Source of the DNA: Enterocloster alcoholdehydrogenati
GTDB taxonomy: Bacteria > Bacillota > Clostridia > Lachnospirales > Lachnospiraceae
DNA length: 64,000 bases
Reading direction: 5' to 3'
Assembly (NCBI RefSeq): GCF_013282095.1
Contig: NZ_BLTJ01000011.1
Location: 62,001-126,000, forward strand
The notes under the pieces were generated by a model that saw only the letters and a list, made by a program, of their open reading frames with translations, did not search any database and had not been told where the DNA came from. Shown here piece after piece: positions 25,901 to 35,490 of the stretch. Each line of letters opens with the position of its first letter. The stretch's first letter is position 1. The position numbers and the translations under genes were made by a program.

Positions 25901-26027
25901 TATTCTATCAACTTTTGAAATTGGCTGCTACTCCATATCTATGCGTCACGGGCAAAAATAGCCCAAAGATACCAATGAATTAGTAGAGACTACACCTCTA
26001 CCGCTGTTAAACGCCGCCTGTACATGA

Positions 26028-26978
26028 CTATCGATTTTTTCGGTAGTCTTTTGGCAGCATTCCATATACAGATTGAAATGCTTTAGCAAATTTACTTGCG
26101 TTGCTATATCCAAGCTCCAAGGCAATATCACCGATTTTCATCTTGTTTTCCGAAAGCCACTGGGCAGCTAAATTCATTTTGTATTTTTTGAGGTAGGCAT
26201 ACGGAGTGTCCCCATATATGTGGGAAAATACCAGATGGAACACCGACAGATTCAAGTGCGCCTCTTTTGCCAACTGTTCCAAGGGAACTTTTTCATCCAG
26301 ATGGGAAATAAGATACTCCCGAATAGCTTTTGTTGCTTGAATCTGTTTCTTATCAAAATACTTTGAGTCGCACCCGCTAATCTGTGTCAACTGATCCATG
26401 TGGTATAATAGCTCTATGGCCTTAATTTTGAAATAGCCGACAGGCTCCGTTTGAATGGCTGTGTATAATTCGGAAAACAAGTGTCGTAATTGCGGTGGAG
26501 TATCACTGACATACCATTGTGTTTCAAGACCAAGTGTTGTCCCTATTTTATCAAGGTCAATGGGAATTGTCCGCATCATCCGGCGTATTTCGTCCGAAAG
26601 CGCCTGACGATCTATGACAAGGCTAACGCCGTAATACTTCCCCAAGGGAAAAGAGAACGAAGTCGGCAAATGCGCTGTGGTTGCAACGCTGAAATAGCCC
26701 GTTGGCAAATATGCCACAGTATGATTGGCAAATTCACATTCATAGCGTCCGGTTTGACAGTGAGTAATCTGGAGGATATCTGGATTGAACTTCTGGGTCC
26801 TCATAGATTCATCCGTTTCAAAATCGAGGAAGCAAAGTTGTATGCCCTCAAACAAGCTATAATTTTTTACGATACCACGCCCATTACATCCATAATCCAC
26901 AACCAGCTGTCTTTCGCTTCTCGATAGTACTTTTGCCTGTACACCATACCATTCCGGATTGAAGTTGACCTTCTCCAT
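26028..26978 (-). CDS. AraC-family regulator (cassette C)
   Basis: A 316-residue AraC protein. C-terminal double HTH (VPLEQLAKEAHLNLSVFHLVFSHIYGDTPYAYLKKYK... then DIALELGYSNASKFAKAFQSVYGMLPKDYRK). The N-terminal ligand domain carries HCQTGRYECEF. ATG 26978 is 8 bp after GGAG; earlier GTG/ATG codons at 26984-26987 are too close. It is upstream of and co-oriented with the cassette C ABC pair and has its own operator-like palindrome. Confidence 0.85.
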   Translation of the reverse strand: MEKVNFNPEWYGVQAKVLSRSERQLVVDYGCNGRGIVKNYSLFEGIQLCFLDFETDESMRTQKFNPDILQITHCQTGRYECEFANHTVAYLPTGYFSVATTAHLPTSFSFPLGKYYGVSLVIDRQALSDEIRRMMRTIPIDLDKIGTTLGLETQWYVSDTPPQLRHLFSELYTAIQTEPVGYFKIKAIELLYHMDQLTQISGCDSKYFDKKQIQATKAIREYLISHLDEKVPLEQLAKEAHLNLSVFHLVFSHIYGDTPYAYLKKYKMNLAAQWLSENKMKIGDIALELGYSNASKFAKAFQSVYGMLPKDYRKNR

Positions 26979-26995
26979 TGTCATCACTCCATCAA

Positions 26996-27011
26996 GTTAG
27001 TCTTAACTTAC
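26996..27011. promoter_or_regulatory. Operator-like palindrome upstream of cassette C AraC gene
   Basis: GTTAG-TCTTAA-CTTAC, one base off the consensus in the right half. It lies just before the AraC start, suggesting that the regulator itself is metal-controlled. Confidence 0.55.
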
Positions 27012-27079
27012 CTCTCTATGGTAACATAAACTACTGTATTCTTCAATAAAACTCGCCAATCTCTATTTATGATATAGCA

Positions 27080-27113
27080 AAATCTGCGGTATGCACCAAC
27101 ATACCGCAGATTT
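27080..27113. terminator. Terminator between cassettes C and D
   Basis: AAATCTGCGGTATG pairs perfectly with CATACCGCAGATTT, giving A/T-rich ends on both strands. It ends cassette D transcription read leftwards. Confidence 0.85.
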
Positions 27114-27195
27114 ATAACACTTTTATTCCTTACTCTGCATAGTTCCAATAAATGAATGGTTTCGTACTATCTACCAACATTCTTTTCTATAATCC

Positions 27196-27594
27196 TCATG
27201 GCGGCAAGAATTTATAGCCCTTCCCATACACGGTCTGGATAAGGTCAGCGTTCAGTTTATGACGCAGCTTGTAAATGATGCTGGAGATTCCCGTCCAACT
27301 GCTGTCAAACGAATCAGGGGCAACAAACTCATAGATCTCCCTTTGTGAAAATACCCGTCCGGGCCGCCGGACAAGCAAATGAAATACATCGAACTCCATA
27401 GGGGTCAGCTCTATGAATTTGCCCTGCCAAAACACTTGACGGCACGCAGCGTCGATACATAAAGCCTTGTAGCGCAGAGGGGCAGAGGAAAGATCCGTAC
27501 ACATGACCAGTTCTGTTGACTCTATGAAGGCCATGATTTTCTCAACGGTTTCAAGGTCATCTTCTTCGACCGATAATATGAACAGTTTTCCCAC
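27196..27594 (-). CDS. Standalone winged-helix protein with truncated receiver-like N-terminus (cassette D)
   Basis: This 132-residue protein begins MGKLFILSVEEDDLETVEKIMAF, which resembles the first strand, acidic pair and first helix of a response-regulator receiver, but then passes directly into an OmpR-type winged helix (VFWQGKFIELTPMEFDVFHLLVRRPG ... SSIIYKLRHKLNADLIQTVYGKGYKF). The phospho-acceptor Asp and the rest of the receiver are absent. GTG 27594 follows GGGGGTGATATA. Nearly identical to the cassette F copy. Confidence 0.82.
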   Translation of the reverse strand: MGKLFILSVEEDDLETVEKIMAFIESTELVMCTDLSSAPLRYKALCIDAACRQVFWQGKFIELTPMEFDVFHLLVRRPGRVFSQREIYEFVAPDSFDSSWTGISSIIYKLRHKLNADLIQTVYGKGYKFLPP

Positions 27595-27632
27595 TATATC
27601 ACCCCCAATAACCTCGACTGACAGGCCACTTT

Positions 27633-28001
27633 TTATTTGTCCTTTAGCCCTGATTTAATTTTTTGAAAACTGTCATCGCTGATTGCGTGCTCCATGCGGC
27701 AGGCATCCTGCTCGGCAGTCTTTGGCTCTACACCTGCATCCACCAGCAGACGGGTGAAAAAGCAGTGCTTCTCATAAGTTTTTTCGGCAACCTCTCTGCC
27801 CACATCGGTCAGGTGCAGGAAAGAGTCTTCGTCCATGGTGAGAAAACCGCCCTCTTTCAAGGTAGCTACCGCATGACACACGCTGGGTTTCGATACATCA
27901 AGGTGCCTGGACACATCCACGGAGCGTACCATGCCCTTTTCCTTTTGGAGCACCAGCACGGCCTCCAGATAATCCTCGCCCGACGCATGGAGTTTTTTCA
28001 T
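27633..28001 (-). CDS. DtxR/MntR-family metal-dependent repressor (cassette D)
   Basis: A 122-residue two-domain repressor; HTH SRHLDVSKPSVCHAVATLKEGGFL and metal residues GEDYLE, YEKHC, ACRMEH. ATG 28001 follows GAGAGG. Most of the gene is nearly identical at DNA level to the cassette F copy, but its first 75 bp match cassette B better, so it looks like a recombinant. It lies 16 bp after the second ABC gene. Confidence 0.84.
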   Translation of the reverse strand: MKKLHASGEDYLEAVLVLQKEKGMVRSVDVSRHLDVSKPSVCHAVATLKEGGFLTMDEDSFLHLTDVGREVAEKTYEKHCFFTRLLVDAGVEPKTAEQDACRMEHAISDDSFQKIKSGLKDK

Positions 28002-28017
28002 CGACGCAACCTCTCAT

Positions 28018-29727
28018 TTATACAGTGATTTTTTGTTCTGCGTTCCACATGGCCGCATATTTGCCGTTCTCGGCCAGCAGTTCCTCGTGGGTGCCGGACT
28101 CCTTGATTGTTCCGTCCGCCACTACCAGGATCTGATCCGCATTCTTGACGATGGAAAGGGTATGGGCGATCATCACCACGGTCTTTTTCTCCTTGAGCAG
28201 ATTGGCGATGGCCTGCTTGACCGCCAGCTCGTTCTCAATGTCCAGGGATGCGGTAGCCTCGTCCAGCAATAGGATGGGACTGTTTTTCAGAATGGCCCGA
28301 GCGATAGAAAGCCGCTGCCGCTCTCCTCCGGAGAGCAGATTGCCGTTCTCGCCGGTAGGGGTATCATAGCCCTTTTCCATCCTGCGGATAAATCCGTCAC
28401 AGTTGGCCTCCCGGCAGGCTGCCTCAATCTCCGCGTCTGATGCGCCGGGGCGGGCGTGACGGATGTTGTCCCGGATGGTGTCGTCAAAGAGGAACACATC
28501 CTGATCTACCATGGAAACCTGCTCCAGCACGCGCTCCGCCGCCACATGATTGATGGGCTTCCCTCCGATGGAGATGACGCCACTGGCTGGCTCATAATAT
28601 TTTGCAATCAAATTCAGGATGGTGGATTTTCCGGAGCCGGAATCGCCCACAATGGCGGTCAGCTTCTGATCCGGCACCGTAAAGGACGCCTGCTTCAGCA
28701 CCGGCTCTCCGGGAACATAGGCAAAGTCCACATGGTCAAAGATGATCTCATGGGTAGCGGGCCGCAGCGCCTCCATACTGCCGCTTTCCTCCGGCTCATC
28801 CATCACGCCCAAGATCTTCCCTTTGGAGATCATCAGGTTTTTGTAACTGGTGAGGTCCACAAAAATGGCGTTGGCAAGTTTGGAACAGAACAGCGGCAAC
28901 ATGCAGACCAACAGATAGGAAACCGTGTCGATGGCCCCGGCTGCCCACGGTGCGTAGGCGATTAAGATGACCAGCGGGCAGGACAGCCAGATCAGGATAC
29001 CCAGCCCGGCTCCCACAGGGAGCACCTTGGCCTCATATACAAAGCTGATGCGGCAGAAGTCCCGCATGGCGCTGATGACCGTCTTGTTTTTCAAGCCGCC
29101 CACGCCATAAGCCCGGAAGGTCTGGATGCCGGATACATACTCCACGATGCTGCTGACATTCTCCGCACAGATGTCATTCTTTTCTTTGCCGTACTTCTTC
29201 ACCATACGGAAAGAAAGCCACAAACCGGGAATCAGCAGCAGATCCGCCGCCAGCAGAATCAGCCCGGCGGGGACATAGATCGTCATGACAAACACAATCA
29301 GCATGATGGACAAGGCAAAGTTTTTCGCCAGGTCCCCGATTTTGTGGGTCAGGATCTTTTCATAGTTATTGACATCGCTGGTGATGGTGTTGATGTAGTC
29401 GCCGGTCTGCCCCTGGGTAAACCGGGATAGGGGGATACGCTTGAGATGATCACCCATAAACAGCCGGATATTTTGGCTGACTTCCGCGCCGCCGATCTGG
29501 GCTTTGGTGTAGCCATAGCTGTAAATCAGGATACGGAGCAGGAAGATGCCGGCAATCGCCCCGGTCAGCATCAGCACCCGGTTCAGGTCAAACTGCCCCG
29601 CCCACAAAAACTGCATGACCGAGTAAAGCAACAGGAACAGGCTGCCGGAGAGCAGGCCCTCCAAAACAGTTCCCCCAACGCCAATGTAAAAATTTTTGTT
29701 CTTTTTCAAGACATCGTGTTCTCTCAT
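28018..29727 (-). CDS. ABC transporter permease-ATPase, second subunit (cassette D)
   Basis: A 569-residue half-transporter starting at the ATGA overlap with its partner. ATPase motifs GDSGSGKST (Asp in place of the usual Pro), VDQDVFLFDD, LSGGERQRLS, LLLDEATASLD and IAHT, where the switch ends in Thr rather than Arg. The His is retained. Otherwise as the other second subunits. Confidence 0.86.
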   Translation of the reverse strand: MREHDVLKKNKNFYIGVGGTVLEGLLSGSLFLLLYSVMQFLWAGQFDLNRVLMLTGAIAGIFLLRILIYSYGYTKAQIGGAEVSQNIRLFMGDHLKRIPLSRFTQGQTGDYINTITSDVNNYEKILTHKIGDLAKNFALSIMLIVFVMTIYVPAGLILLAADLLLIPGLWLSFRMVKKYGKEKNDICAENVSSIVEYVSGIQTFRAYGVGGLKNKTVISAMRDFCRISFVYEAKVLPVGAGLGILIWLSCPLVILIAYAPWAAGAIDTVSYLLVCMLPLFCSKLANAIFVDLTSYKNLMISKGKILGVMDEPEESGSMEALRPATHEIIFDHVDFAYVPGEPVLKQASFTVPDQKLTAIVGDSGSGKSTILNLIAKYYEPASGVISIGGKPINHVAAERVLEQVSMVDQDVFLFDDTIRDNIRHARPGASDAEIEAACREANCDGFIRRMEKGYDTPTGENGNLLSGGERQRLSIARAILKNSPILLLDEATASLDIENELAVKQAIANLLKEKKTVVMIAHTLSIVKNADQILVVADGTIKESGTHEELLAENGKYAAMWNAEQKITV

Positions 29728-31484
29728 TCTACTCGCCCCCCTTCCAACTGATAGGTGATGTTCCGGGCCTTTTCGTAGTCCTCCCAGGCTTTCCGGTAGT
29801 AAGCGTTATCCCTGCGGACTTCCTCATGGGTGCCGACACAGGTGATGGTGTGGTCCTCCACCACTGCGACCCGCTCACACATCTTCAGGGCGCTCAGGCG
29901 GTGGGCAACCACAATGACGGTCTTGCCTTTACAAAGATTTTGGATGGCCCTGTCAATCTCCATCTGGTTTTCCGGGTCGGAGGCGCTGGTGGCCTCATCT
30001 AAAATCAGGATCGGGGCATTTTTCAAAATGGCGCGGGCAATGGCGATCCGCTGCTTCTCTCCGCCTGAAAACCGGGAGCCGAAGCTCCCCACCTTGGTAT
30101 CGTAGCCATCCGGCAGAGACATGATGAAGTCGTCGATCTGGGCTTCCTTTGCGGCGGCCCTCACTTGCTCCAGACTGGCGCTGCTCCCCATGAGGATGTT
30201 CTCCAGTACACTGTCACGGGTGAGGAAGGTCTTTTGAAATACGATAGCCACATTGCTCAAGATGGTGTCGTAGTCCAACTCCTTGACATTTTTTCCGCCG
30301 ATCAGCACCTCGCCCTCCTGCACATCATAGAAGCGGGAGATCAGTTCGATTATGGTGCTCTTGCCGGCGCCGGACTGCCCCACCAGGGCCAGCCTCTCTC
30401 CGTCCCTGATCTTGAGATTGACGCCTTGCAGCACATCGGTTTTGCCATCGTAGGAAAACCGTACATTCCGCAATTCAATATCATGGCATTGGGGGAAATC
30501 CGTGCCGCCCTCATAGATGGGGACATCCAGGATCTCCTTCGCTTTGGTGACCGCGTTCAGCACATTGGCGAAATTGGTCCCCAGCTCCTGCAGCGGACGG
30601 ATCTCCGTCAGGTACATGGACCCCACATAGATGAACAGCAGGAACGCGCTGGCCGTCAGGGAGCCTTTCAGGAAAAACATCCCGCCCAGCGGCACCATGA
30701 GCAGCATTCCGCACTCAATGATGACCACGAAGGCCGCGTAGGGTGGTCCCATGCGGCGGGAGGTCTCGTTCCACATGGCGTTTTCCTCATGAATGGCGGA
30801 GGAGAATTTCTGGAAGGATTTGCTCCCCATGTTATATGCCTTGATGAGTTTCATGCCGCTGATATACTCGATCATGACCGAGTTCAGTGCGGTGATGGAA
30901 CGGTTGGCCCGGTCCATCAGGTCGTCCGTGTTGCGGAACATGACCGCCATCACCACAACCGCAAGCACCAGCGGCACCAAGGAAATCAGAGCCAGCGGGA
31001 TATTGACGGTCATCAGGTAGGCAAAAACCACCACCGGCCCCACCAGATAGCACACCAGATCCGGCAGGTTGTGGGCCAGAAACAGTTCCAGCTTCTCGAT
31101 GTCCTCATTCAGTACGGTTTTGATGTCTCCGGTCCGCCGCTCGTTCAGCGCCCCCAGCGGCACCTTAGCCATGTGTTCCGCTACCATGCAGCGCACCTTG
31201 AACAGCGCGCCGTAGGCTCCCTTGTGGGATACCACTCCAGACGCCCCGAACAGCACAAAGCGGAGCACCACCGCCGCGGCCACAGCAGCCACGACCCGCA
31301 CCACCAGTTCTTCGGTACAGGTCCCGCCAAAGGCGGCGTCCATCAGCCGGTAAATTTCAATATAGGGCACCACAATGCACAGGCCCCCGGTCATCGCCAG
31401 AAGCACGGCCAGGAACAGCCATACCTTTTGCTCTCCGGCCCAGTGGAGCAGCAAGGCCACACGATTGGTTTTTTTCTGTTTCAT
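29724..31484 (-). CDS. ABC transporter permease-ATPase, first subunit (cassette D)
   Basis: A 586-residue half-transporter. Motifs GQSGAGKST, VFQKTFLTRD, FSGGEKQRIA (Phe for the first Leu), LILDEATSASD and VAHR. It begins 3 bp after the fused ECF ATPase stop, so ECF and ABC genes form one operon here, unlike cassette B where they have separate promoters. This supports a joint function of the two transporter types. Confidence 0.87.
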   Translation of the reverse strand: MKQKKTNRVALLLHWAGEQKVWLFLAVLLAMTGGLCIVVPYIEIYRLMDAAFGGTCTEELVVRVVAAVAAAVVLRFVLFGASGVVSHKGAYGALFKVRCMVAEHMAKVPLGALNERRTGDIKTVLNEDIEKLELFLAHNLPDLVCYLVGPVVVFAYLMTVNIPLALISLVPLVLAVVVMAVMFRNTDDLMDRANRSITALNSVMIEYISGMKLIKAYNMGSKSFQKFSSAIHEENAMWNETSRRMGPPYAAFVVIIECGMLLMVPLGGMFFLKGSLTASAFLLFIYVGSMYLTEIRPLQELGTNFANVLNAVTKAKEILDVPIYEGGTDFPQCHDIELRNVRFSYDGKTDVLQGVNLKIRDGERLALVGQSGAGKSTIIELISRFYDVQEGEVLIGGKNVKELDYDTILSNVAIVFQKTFLTRDSVLENILMGSSASLEQVRAAAKEAQIDDFIMSLPDGYDTKVGSFGSRFSGGEKQRIAIARAILKNAPILILDEATSASDPENQMEIDRAIQNLCKGKTVIVVAHRLSALKMCERVAVVEDHTITCVGTHEEVRRDNAYYRKAWEDYEKARNITYQLEGGRVE

Positions 31485-31487
31485 AGA

Positions 31488-33005
31488 CTACCTCTCCTTT
31501 CCATCTGAATGGCCCAGGCCACCTTCTCTGTCTCCTTCGGAGCCATTCACCTTGACAGAGAACAGCTCTCTCAGTTTCGGGAGGGCGTCCATCACAACGG
31601 GTATATCACCGGGCATCTCGCCCTCGTCAAAATGCAGGACACGGGAGCAGGTACGGCAGACAAATTCAAAATCATGGGTGACAATGAAAATGACCTTTCC
31701 CAGCTCAGACAGCCGCCGGATCAGCCCCGCCACCTGGGTCATGCTGTCAAAGTCCAGACCGCTGGTAGGCTCGTCAAACACCAGCAGGTCTTTTCCGCAG
31801 ATCATGCTGACCGCTACGGCCACCCGCTGCTTCTGCCCACCGGACAGCGTGTTGGGGTGGCGCTCCCGATAGGGAGCCAGCCCCAATTCCTCCAGAGTTG
31901 AGGCGGCCAGGGTCAAGTCCGGATTGCGGATGCCGAAAGAGCACTCCGCCTCCACGCTCTCGGCAAATAATTCGTAGTTCACATCCTGCATCACCATGTA
32001 GGAGCGTTTCAGCCTGTTCTTCCGCTCCATCGCCTGTCCATCCCACAGAAACTGCCCCTCGCAGTCCTTGTGGAGCCCGCACAGGGCGCGGGAAAAGGTC
32101 GTTTTCCCGGCCCCGTTGTGGCCCACCACGCCGATTACCTCACCCTTTGCGGCGGCAAGGCTGATGCGGTGCAGGACCGTCCGCTTTTTATACCGGAGTG
32201 TGACATCCCGAAGTTCCAGGACAGGGGAAGATACCGGCGGGTGGACTTGCGGAGGCCGCACCTCCGCTAAATCCGCCGCCCGCAATCCCATGCGTTCCCG
32301 GGTCTCCCTTGGTAATCCGCGGAACTCTTCCGGCGTAAAAATCTTCTCAATCCGGCCCTGCTCCAAGTACACGATCCGGTCCGCCAGACCCATCAGATAA
32401 TAGAGCCGGTGCTCCGCGATCAGAATGGTCTTGCCCTGCTTTTGAAGCAGCCGCAAATGGCCTTTTAACTCCTGGATAGATGTCATATCCAGATTGGAGG
32501 ACGGCTCATCCAGCAGGTAAATCTCCGGATTCATGGCATAGACCGAGGCGAAGGCGATCTTCTGCTTTTCGCCCCCGGACAATTCAAAGATATTGCGGTT
32601 TCGGAGCGGGCGGATATGCAGGTCGTCGGTGGCCTGCTCCACCCGTTCCGCCAGCTCCACGGGCGGCCGGGTCTCGTTTTCAATCCCAAAGGCGATTTCG
32701 CTGTCCGTGTCCACATTGAAAAACTGCGTCCTGGGGTTTTGGAACACAGAGCCGACTTTAGCAGCGATCTGGTACATGGGCAGCTTGCTGATCTCCTGTC
32801 CATCCACCAGTACGCTGCCCGTCAATTCTCCCGCATAGAATTGTGGGATCAGGCCGTTGACCAGCCTTGTGATGGTGGTCTTGCCGCATCCGCTCCGGCC
32901 GCAGAACAGGACGCACTCTCCGTCCGCAATCGTCAGATTGATGTCGTGCAGGCCGTCATGCTCCTGCCCCTGGTAGGCAAACGACACATGCTTTAATTCA
33001 ATCAT
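31488..33005 (-). CDS. Fused ECF transporter ATPase (cassette D)
   Basis: A 505-residue double ATPase. First domain GRSGCGKTT, VFQNPRTQFF, LSGGEKQKIAF, YLLDEPSSNLD; second domain GHNGAGKTT, LSGGQKQRVAV, LVFDEPTSGLD. About 30 residues longer at the C-terminus than the B copy, ending in a charged tail (NGSEGDREGGLGHSDGKER) of unknown role. The start overlaps the EcfT stop (ATGA). Confidence 0.88.
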   Translation of the reverse strand: MIELKHVSFAYQGQEHDGLHDINLTIADGECVLFCGRSGCGKTTITRLVNGLIPQFYAGELTGSVLVDGQEISKLPMYQIAAKVGSVFQNPRTQFFNVDTDSEIAFGIENETRPPVELAERVEQATDDLHIRPLRNRNIFELSGGEKQKIAFASVYAMNPEIYLLDEPSSNLDMTSIQELKGHLRLLQKQGKTILIAEHRLYYLMGLADRIVYLEQGRIEKIFTPEEFRGLPRETRERMGLRAADLAEVRPPQVHPPVSSPVLELRDVTLRYKKRTVLHRISLAAAKGEVIGVVGHNGAGKTTFSRALCGLHKDCEGQFLWDGQAMERKNRLKRSYMVMQDVNYELFAESVEAECSFGIRNPDLTLAASTLEELGLAPYRERHPNTLSGGQKQRVAVAVSMICGKDLLVFDEPTSGLDFDSMTQVAGLIRRLSELGKVIFIVTHDFEFVCRTCSRVLHFDEGEMPGDIPVVMDALPKLRELFSVKVNGSEGDREGGLGHSDGKER

Positions 33006-33727
33006 CCGAACACCCCCTTCCAGTACAGCCCCACAGCGAGGTACGCCGCGAAGCAGATGCCCGCCAGAAGATCTGCGGGCCCTATGTGAATCTGCACCAG
33101 ACAGGTCCGGGGCTTCGGGTTTTCGATCCCGCGGGTAATGGAGGCAATGGACAGTTCATCCGCCGCCTTGGATGCCGCCATCATCAGCGGGACATAAATG
33201 CACTCCACCGTCATGGCCGGGTGCGTCAGCAGTCCCTTGGGAGACGGCGACACATCCCGCATCCGCATGGCGTCCTTGATAAACCGCCAGTCCTCCTGGA
33301 TGGTGGGGACATAGCGGAGCATGACGGCCAGCGGGATCACCAGCTTTTTCGGTGCGTGGATGCGGTTCATGGCGGATAAGAATTCGCTGACCTTCGTGGT
33401 AGAGAGGACAATGCCGGACAGCATCCCACAGGGATAGACCTTATGGAACAGCCCCAAAAAGGCGATAAACATGGTGCGCCAGGTGCCCGTCATGGTGTCC
33501 ATAATCCAGAGGGTGAGCAGAACAATCAGCGCATAGAACAGTACACCCTTCCAGGCATATTTCCACTTCCCGAAGCAGACGCCGAGCAGCCCGATCAGCA
33601 CCACAAGGCCCAGTTCATAGAAAAGGGATGGGGCCATCATAGCGGAAAGGATGCAGAACAACAGCAGCAATATCTTCGTCCTGGGGTCCAGCCACAGCCC
33701 GCGTCGGGATGACGCTCCGCCCATCAT
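33002..33727 (-). CDS. ecfT: ECF transporter T subunit, EcfT (cassette D)
   Basis: A 241-residue membrane protein with about five helices and the coupling motif ASITRGIENPKPR near residue 200. It begins with a hydrophilic stretch (MMGGASSRRGLWLDPRTK) in which LDPRTK is the usual EcfT cytoplasmic start. It overlaps both neighbours by 4 bp. Confidence 0.87.
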   Translation of the reverse strand: MMGGASSRRGLWLDPRTKILLLLFCILSAMMAPSLFYELGLVVLIGLLGVCFGKWKYAWKGVLFYALIVLLTLWIMDTMTGTWRTMFIAFLGLFHKVYPCGMLSGIVLSTTKVSEFLSAMNRIHAPKKLVIPLAVMLRYVPTIQEDWRFIKDAMRMRDVSPSPKGLLTHPAMTVECIYVPLMMAASKAADELSIASITRGIENPKPRTCLVQIHIGPADLLAGICFAAYLAVGLYWKGVFG

Positions 33728-34335
33728 GCGGTGATCCCAGCCTTTTCAAACTGCTTTTTCAGCATCTTGCCGCCGACCCAGCCGCTGAAAGCCGCCACCG
33801 CCAATGTGCCGGCGATAATGACCACGAGGAGCCAGGAGGGTGCGGAGGCGTTCATGGTGTCGATGTAGGACTGTTCCGTACCATTTTTCAGCATGGTGCT
33901 GGCCCAGCCGTCCGGGTCAAGAAAGAACACCACATAAGTATAGATGCCTCCCAGGGAAATCAGCATATAGGACAGCAGATTGATGGCCTTGTTGCGGTAG
34001 TGACCGGCGCCGGCTACCAAGTCCGCAATAAGTCCCATCCCGATATAGCCCAGGGAAAATGCCCAGTGCATTCCGGTGGCAAACCAGATGATCCCCATGA
34101 TGATGCCGAGAATTGTGACGCTCCACCGCTTCTGCACTTTAGCCACCATCAGCAGATAAATAGGGCCGCACAGCAGCGCCGCCCCCATCGGCATATAGAA
34201 GGTCAGGACTGGATTCGGGGCGAACGGAAGTCCGCCGACCAGGGTAAACACAAAAAAGATGGCACTGAAAATACCCGTTGTCACAAGGTCCTTGACCGTA
34301 AGGCCCTTCTTCAGTGAATTGACTTGATTGCTCAT
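33724..34335 (-). CDS. ECF transporter S subunit, Trep_Strep (MptD-like) family (cassette D)
   Basis: A 203-residue membrane protein with about six helices, first gene of a single S-T-A-ABC-ABC-DtxR-winged-helix operon of seven genes. Family pattern: VKDLVTTGIFSAIFFVF, AKVQKRW after the second helix, end LKKQFEKAGITA. ATG 34335 follows AGGAGG. Ligand not determinable; the divergent AraC protein is the likely sensor. Confidence 0.84.
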   Translation of the reverse strand: MSNQVNSLKKGLTVKDLVTTGIFSAIFFVFTLVGGLPFAPNPVLTFYMPMGAALLCGPIYLLMVAKVQKRWSVTILGIIMGIIWFATGMHWAFSLGYIGMGLIADLVAGAGHYRNKAINLLSYMLISLGGIYTYVVFFLDPDGWASTMLKNGTEQSYIDTMNASAPSWLLVVIIAGTLAVAAFSGWVGGKMLKKQFEKAGITA

Positions 34336-34393
34336 TTTGCTCCTCCTGTTTTTGCGTCATGTTGACTTTTTCTTTGTGATATGCTACTCTTTG

Positions 34394-34448
34394 GTTAGAG
34401 TTCGCTAACCGTCACCTATAACATACACTCGATTGGGGCGGCTTTCAA
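34394..34448 (-). promoter_or_regulatory. Promoter and metal-repressor operator of the cassette D operon
   Basis: On the minus strand TTGAAA (34443-34448) and TATGTT (34420-34425) are 17 bp apart. The palindrome GTTAG-AGTTCG-CTAAC (34394-34409) follows the -10 box by about 10 bp, so a bound repressor would block initiation. Confidence 0.78.
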
Positions 34449-34462
34449 TGATTTGAAACGAG

Positions 34463-34498
34463 GTTCGTCTTTTCGTTTCAAAAGTTCGTCCAATCGTT
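34463..34498. promoter_or_regulatory. Paired 15-bp direct repeats, probable AraC site (cassette D)
   Basis: GTTCGTCTTTTCGTT (34463-34477) and GTTCGTCCAATCGTT (34484-34498) are 13/15 identical with a 21-bp period, two DNA turns, as for AraC-type half-sites. They lie upstream of the D operon -35 and before the divergent AraC start. An overlapping inverted repeat TTTGAAACG / CGTTTCAAA (34452-34482) is also present. Confidence 0.7.
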
Positions 34499-34523
34499 GT
34501 AAAGAGGAGGCGAGTCTTTTGTC

Positions 34524-35486
34524 ATGCCCGAAATCATTGAGCAATACTATGCGCCGCTGTTGAAAGGGCACGGTTTTATCCCCGACCCGGATAATCAGCA
34601 GTATGGTTCTTTAGGCATCTCGTGGAAGTTATCGCCCGAAATCGGAGAGGGGTCCTACTGGACCTACGGGCAAAAGGATCTGTACGACATCAAGATCCAT
34701 AACTTTTCCTTTCACGAGGACTCTCTGCTGGAATTCTCCCTGCCAGAGTGTTTGAGCATCACCCGCTATGATTCCATCTCCGGCGATGAATTGGCTCCGT
34801 ACCGCCGGCTGTCCGCCGGGTGTATCAAAACCTATATCGGCGGCTATTCGCCCTACCGGGTGCTGATCCACAAAAATATTCCCATTCGCTCCATCGGCGT
34901 TGAGATCATGCCCGCCTACTATGAGGATTATCTCAAAAAGCAGTATCCGGACGAATACCACAACCCGGTGGAGGCATTCCGAAAGATCGACCAGACAACA
35001 GACTTCCCGGAAATGTCCAGGCTCCTTACAGAGCTTCAAAATTACCGCGGAGATGGGATCGCCGCCAAACTGTTTTATGAGGGCAAGGTAGCCGAAGCGT
35101 TGTCGCTGGTGGTGGAGTATCAGAAAAAGCGTCCGGCGGCCACTGGGCGGCTGGCAACCCAGGATATTGAGAATATTCAGACAGTCGCTACCTACCTGAG
35201 CGACCATTACGCCGCGGAAGTTCCCATGGAGCGTCTGACCCAGATTGCCTGCATGGGGACAACAAAACTCAAGAGCAGTTTCAAAAAAGTCTATGACTGC
35301 ACCATCACCGAGTACATCCAGCAGCGCCGCATGAGCCAAGCGGAGTACCTTCTCACCAATACTGATTTGTCCATTGGACAGATTGCGCAGACTGTGGGCT
35401 ATTCTACCTCCAGCCGCTTTGCGGAGCTGTTCCGAAAGAGCACTGGACTGTTACCGGGAGAGTTTAGGAAGGTAGGAAAGAAGTAG
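34524..35486 (+). CDS. AraC-family regulator (cassette D, divergent)
   Basis: A 320-residue AraC protein with C-terminal double HTH (VPMERLTQIACMGTTKLKSSFKKVYDCTITEYIQQRR... then QIAQTVGYSTSSRFAELFRKSTGLLPGEFRK) and an N-terminal ligand domain. It is transcribed away from the seven-gene cassette D operon across a 190-bp regulatory region holding paired direct repeats and the metal operator. GGAGG lies 14 bp before ATG, rather far. Probable ligand-dependent activator of cassette D. Confidence 0.86.
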   Translation: MPEIIEQYYAPLLKGHGFIPDPDNQQYGSLGISWKLSPEIGEGSYWTYGQKDLYDIKIHNFSFHEDSLLEFSLPECLSITRYDSISGDELAPYRRLSAGCIKTYIGGYSPYRVLIHKNIPIRSIGVEIMPAYYEDYLKKQYPDEYHNPVEAFRKIDQTTDFPEMSRLLTELQNYRGDGIAAKLFYEGKVAEALSLVVEYQKKRPAATGRLATQDIENIQTVATYLSDHYAAEVPMERLTQIACMGTTKLKSSFKKVYDCTITEYIQQRRMSQAEYLLTNTDLSIGQIAQTVGYSTSSRFAELFRKSTGLLPGEFRKVGKK

Positions 35487-35490
35487 AATA

